Below, piece by piece: positions 61,398-64,000 of a stretch of DNA of 64,000 nt. The notes beneath the pieces were generated by a model. That model was given only the letters and a program-made list of their open reading frames with translations. It made no database searches and was not told where the DNA came from. Location of the stretch: NCBI RefSeq assembly GCF_020510425.1, contig NZ_JAHBAH010000001.1:310001-374000 (forward strand), read 5' to 3'. The position numbers and the translations under genes are program-made. Each line of letters starts with the position of its first letter. Within the stretch, counting starts at the first letter, position 1. This stretch comes from Quatrionicoccus australiensis (GTDB lineage: Bacteria; Pseudomonadota; Gammaproteobacteria; Burkholderiales; Rhodocyclaceae).

Positions 61398-61774
61398 ACG
61401 TTTTTACCTGCACAACACGCATCTATAAGGATGCAGAGCAACGATTCACCCAAGGCGGAGACTCAATCGTTTCATTCAAAGGCCCGGTTGAGTCTGGATT
61501 CGGAAACAGCAAGGTAACTAGCTGGATGAAGTTCAATCTTTGGGGAAAGCGCGGCGAGTCTTTGTTTCCGTATCTCAAGGACAAGACTCAGGTTGCCATT
61601 AGTGGCGAGATTGCGAATCGCGAATACACCGACAAGGACGGCCAGAAGCGCTACTCGCTTGAGGTTCGTGTCAATGACCTGACTCTTGTTGGCGGCAAGC
61701 AACCAGACGCTTCACAAGACGCTGGCAGCAAGAAGCCAGCAGCGGAGGATTTTGAAGACACAATTCCCTTCTGA
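61394..61774 (+). CDS. ssb: Single-stranded DNA-binding protein
   Basis: 126 residues. OB-fold with SWMKFNLWGKRGESLFPYLK and ISGEIANREYTDKDGQKRYS, then a short linker and the FEDTIPF tip that SSBs use to recruit partners. Works with Erf and the exonuclease on either side. Confidence 0.93.
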   Translation: MNVFTCTTRIYKDAEQRFTQGGDSIVSFKGPVESGFGNSKVTSWMKFNLWGKRGESLFPYLKDKTQVAISGEIANREYTDKDGQKRYSLEVRVNDLTLVGGKQPDASQDAGSKKPAAEDFEDTIPF

Positions 61775-61795
61775 TCCCTGCCAACACCAACCAAC

Positions 61796-61821
61796 AACGC
61801 CAGCCAATCCGCTGGCGTTTT
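61796..61821 (+). terminator. Intra-operon terminator after ssb
   Basis: AACGCCAGC/GCTGGCGTT stem with a six-base loop and TTTTTC. The GCGTTTTTCATGGAGT that follows supplies the next gene's ribosome site and recurs after the exonuclease gene. Confidence 0.75.
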
Positions 61822-61835
61822 TCATGGAGTAAGCC

Positions 61836-62576
61836 ATGCATGTAATTTTCGATATTGAGACTCTGCCTTGCAACGATCCGCAGGTAATCGCTGACTTCCG
61901 CAATGATGCAGAGGCAGAGAAAGCAGCGGTCAAGGCTCCATCCAACTACAAGGACGAAGCAAAGATTGCAGAGTTTATCGCAGCCAAGCATGCAGAGATT
62001 GATGCTGGTATCGAGGAACGGATTGCAAAGACTTCGTTCAGTGGATTGGAAGGCCGGATTGCTTGTATCAGTTGGAAGATTGATGACGGCGAACCGTTCG
62101 CTACTTCTGCCGAATTCACCGAGCGCCAAGTGATTCAGCAGTTCTACGCAAGCGTAGAGGCGCTTTCGCTTCGCCCACGGCACGAAGGAACGTATCAGAT
62201 TGAAACCTCGTTTGTTGGTCACAACATCGCCGGTTTTGACCTTCCGTTCCTCAAGCATCGCAGCATCATCCTTGGCGTTACGCCACCGCAGATTTTCCGT
62301 AAGGCGTTCGCTGCCAAGCCATGGGATTCGATCATCCAAGACACGATGTTGCTGTGGTCTAGCGACCCACATAAGCGCGGCAGCATGGATCGTCTGTGCC
62401 GAGCATTCGGCATTCCTGGCAAGGGCGATTTCGACGGGTCAATGGTTGCAGCAACTTGGCCGACTGATCCGCAGAAAGTCATTGACTACTGCAAAGACGA
62501 CGTTCGTCGTACGTGGGAAATGTACAAGCGCATCACATTCCAGTTTGACGACAAGCAGGAATTGAAAGCTGCCTAG
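61836..62576 (+). CDS. DnaQ-like 3'-5' exonuclease (PolB-exo2 type)
   Basis: 246 residues. Exo I VIFDIETLP (about 3-11), Exo II VGHNIAGFDLPFLK near 127-140 and Exo III VIDYCKDDVRRTWEMY near 213-228 are complete, so the protein should be catalytic. Such phage exonucleases process ends for Erf-type annealing or proofread. GGAG before ATG. Confidence 0.87.
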   Translation: MHVIFDIETLPCNDPQVIADFRNDAEAEKAAVKAPSNYKDEAKIAEFIAAKHAEIDAGIEERIAKTSFSGLEGRIACISWKIDDGEPFATSAEFTERQVIQQFYASVEALSLRPRHEGTYQIETSFVGHNIAGFDLPFLKHRSIILGVTPPQIFRKAFAAKPWDSIIQDTMLLWSSDPHKRGSMDRLCRAFGIPGKGDFDGSMVAATWPTDPQKVIDYCKDDVRRTWEMYKRITFQFDDKQELKAA

Positions 62577-62597
62577 CCTACGCATCAAGTAACCAAG

Positions 62598-62623
62598 CGC
62601 CCGACTAAACACCGGGCGTTTTT
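62598..62623 (+). terminator. Intra-operon terminator after the exonuclease
   Basis: CGCCCG/CGGGCG stem, nine-base loop, TTTTTC; same trailing GCGTTTTTCATGGAGT as at 61814. Confidence 0.7.
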
Positions 62624-62636
62624 CATGGAGTGACAA

Positions 62637-62939
62637 ATGCTTAAACCGTACTTTGTTGAATTAAAGATTTCCGCTGTAGTTATGGCAGAAAGCAATATTG
62701 ATGCGATGGCTGTTGCTGAAAACGGGCAATTTGATATTAGCTATGACTGCGAATTTACAGCAGATGAAGCCATTGAAATTAAAAGTATTGAGCACCTAAA
62801 GCGGCTCGATGGATTGTGGGATGGAATGTGTTTGCCATACAACGGAGATGGGAACACTCGCCTAAAAGACTTACTTCCTGAAAGCGATCCATTTAAGGAC
62901 ACAAATACACAGGACATGTTTGAGGCCTGCCGAGCCTGA
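62637..62939 (+). CDS. Hypothetical early phage protein
   Basis: 100 residues, strands in the first 40 and acidic after (YDCEFTADEAIEIKSIEHLK). GGAG before ATG. Not recognised. Confidence 0.6.
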   Translation: MLKPYFVELKISAVVMAESNIDAMAVAENGQFDISYDCEFTADEAIEIKSIEHLKRLDGLWDGMCLPYNGDGNTRLKDLLPESDPFKDTNTQDMFEACRA

Positions 62940-62972
62940 CACACAAATCGGCTGCACCTTGGAAACAGGGTG

Positions 62973-63005
62973 CATTAGAGATGGCATCCAGTGTCATCCC
63001 TAATG
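62973..63005 (+). promoter_or_regulatory. Hairpin before the 63024 gene
   Basis: CATTAG-a-GATG and CATC-c-CTAATG pair over an 11-base loop. The stem ends 9 bases before the GGAG of the next gene, so it may affect translation. Confidence 0.5.
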
Positions 63006-63023
63006 ATTAACGTGGAGATTGAT

Positions 63024-63344
63024 ATGAGCCTAGACGTAACTTTGATTGTTGATGGCGATGAGGTTTATTCGAGAAACATCACGCACAACCTGAACAAAAT
63101 GGCAGAAGCGGCAGGAATCTATATGCACCTGTGGCGACCAGATGAAATTGGCATTAACAGCGCAAGCGAGTTAATCGCACCGCTTCTTGCTGGTTATTCG
63201 TTGCTGATTTCAGAGCGCGAGAAGATGGAGAAATTTAACTCCCCTAATGGATGGGGAATGTACGAACACTTCTTGCCATTTGTCAGCGCATATATCGAAG
63301 CCTGCGCAATGAATCCGACTGCAACTGTTAAGGTTTCAAGATGA
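63024..63344 (+). CDS. Hypothetical phage protein
   Basis: 106 residues. DGDEVYSRNITHNLNKMAEA and AGIYMHLWRPDEIGI, with PFVSAYIEAC, match a recurrent phage protein of unknown role. GTGGAG before ATG 63024 is preferred to starts at 62991 or 63003. Confidence 0.65.
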   Translation: MSLDVTLIVDGDEVYSRNITHNLNKMAEAAGIYMHLWRPDEIGINSASELIAPLLAGYSLLISEREKMEKFNSPNGWGMYEHFLPFVSAYIEACAMNPTATVKVSR

Positions 63345-63490
63345 CTCCCGGCTACCAATTCCGCCTAGAAGGCGAACTATACGCAATCGACCTTATCGGC
63401 CCTGTAACCACTCTGCTGCTACGTGCTGACGGCGTTTATGTCCATGCCAAAACTTGGCAGCTTCGTGCTTATCTGGAGAACAATAAATGA
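63341..63490 (+). CDS. Small phage protein, 49 residues
   Basis: MTPGYQFRLEGELYAIDLIG, LLLRADGVYVHAKTW. A small beta barrel is likely. ATGA overlaps both neighbours. Not recognised. Confidence 0.6.
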   Translation: MTPGYQFRLEGELYAIDLIGPVTTLLLRADGVYVHAKTWQLRAYLENNK

Positions 63491-64000
63491 GCGTACTAGC
63501 TCTGCTAATCAATGGTGGATATACGCCACCGCCAGGAATCGTATCAATCCGACACAAGGCAATCGGCGACGACGTTCCTATTCAGCACAAAGGAACGCAT
63601 GCCAATAAGATCAAGCGCATCGAAAGTATTTACTCTGCGATTGACGAAGGCATTAACACGGTGATTACGATTGCGAAGGAGATTGAATGCTCAATCTCCA
63701 CAACTCGCGAGGCTATTGCTGTTCTTGTGTCGCAGGATCGGATTGAACTGATCGAAGAATACAACCCGATCAAGCGTTATTACTACGTGACAAAAGGGAT
63801 GAAAGACTGCATTCCTAAATACGAATTATCGGGCAATAGCAAGAAGCAGCATGAAGCTACGCAAAAGTATCGCAACGCCATGCAGGAACCCGTAAGCGCA
63901 AGAGAAATTGCGGAAGCCGTAGGAGTTTCAATTGACGCCGTGCATGCATGCCTTCCGAATCTTGAAGGGAAACGCATGGTTAAGAAATGCGGCAAGCGTC
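63487..64000 (+). CDS. Double winged-helix DNA-binding protein (cut by window end)
   Basis: 171 residues seen. Two helix-turn-helix units: NTVITIAKEIECSISTTREA near 53-72 and VSAREIAEAVGVSIDAVHAC near 138-157, each followed by a wing-like strand. It could be a transcription regulator or an excisionase-like/replication factor. It continues past 64000. Confidence 0.65.
   Translation, partial: MSVLALLINGGYTPPPGIVSIRHKAIGDDVPIQHKGTHANKIKRIESIYSAIDEGINTVITIAKEIECSISTTREAIAVLVSQDRIELIEEYNPIKRYYYVTKGMKDCIPKYELSGNSKKQHEATQKYRNAMQEPVSAREIAEAVGVSIDAVHACLPNLEGKRMVKKCGKR

Larger units (their letters stand above)
26814..64000. mobile_element. Lambdoid-style, podovirus-like prophage (right end beyond window)
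   Basis: At least 37 kb of tightly packed phage genes: a leftward lytic arm (26.8-55.6 kb) and a rightward early arm (55.6-64 kb) diverging from an immunity region. Terminase, portal, scaffold, capsid, adaptor, ejection proteins, lysozyme, holin, replication, NinB/NinG, Erf and SSB are all readable and unbroken. No tape measure, sheath or tail tube gene is seen, which favours a short-tailed phage. No integrase was found, so it should lie beyond 64 kb. Confidence 0.9.

Noticed and set aside
26814..64000. CRISPR array or tRNA genes
   Set aside because: No regularly spaced direct repeats and no tRNA-like cloverleaf with a T-loop signature were seen anywhere in the window.

Overview
The window reads as a betaproteobacterial chromosome of the Rhodocyclaceae type (Dechloromonas/Azonexus-like; inferred from gene content, GC-rich host genes and lactate/c-di-GMP gene families, not from a marker gene). 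It has two halves: GC-rich host DNA to about 26.63 kb, and a lower-GC lambdoid-style podovirus-like prophage from about 26.7 kb to the right edge, where it runs out of the window with no integrase seen.

Host half. A glutaredoxin-like gene, a flavodoxin-fold NAD(P)H oxidoreductase, two membrane proteins and an AT-rich patch (2.1-4.6 kb) carrying an OLD-family ATPase/TOPRIM nuclease next to a wrecked NERD/UvrD-type helicase, i.e. a possible decayed defence locus. Then an HD hydrolase and a c-di-GMP cluster (PAS-GGDEF-EAL protein, periplasmic solute-binding protein, CHASE-GGDEF cyclase). From 11.4 to 26.6 kb lies a coherent carbon module: ppsA, a GntR/FadR-type regulator, lutA-lutC-lutB (L-lactate oxidation), a flavin/Fe-S D-lactate dehydrogenase, a lactate permease, a universal stress protein and ppc. 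Lactate is imported, oxidised to pyruvate, raised to PEP by PpsA and carboxylated to oxaloacetate by Ppc. Two TGGT-N3-ACCA operators sit in the divergent regulator/lutA promoter region. A roughly 560-bp imperfect inverted repeat splits lutB from dld.

Prophage. The lytic programme runs leftward from an immunity region at 55.3-56.8 kb: Cro-like protein, CII-like protein, O-like replication protein (with candidate iterons inside the gene), DnaB-type helicase, DUF4942-adenine methyltransferase, NinB, NinG, terminase, tailspike esterase, portal, lysis cassette, scaffold, capsid, adaptor, a repeat-bearing tail protein, ejection proteins and tail fibre. The opposite arm runs rightward: small early genes, Erf, SSB, a DnaQ-like exonuclease and a double winged-helix protein cut by the window edge. 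Four operators of the form ACCC-N6-GGGT, two between repressor and cro-like gene and two over the rightward early promoter, reproduce the lambda OR/OL plan with a different operator. An oop-like antisense RNA, two copies of a terminator-plus-promoter module in the late operon, and long-stem RNA structures before small early genes are the main unexplained elements.
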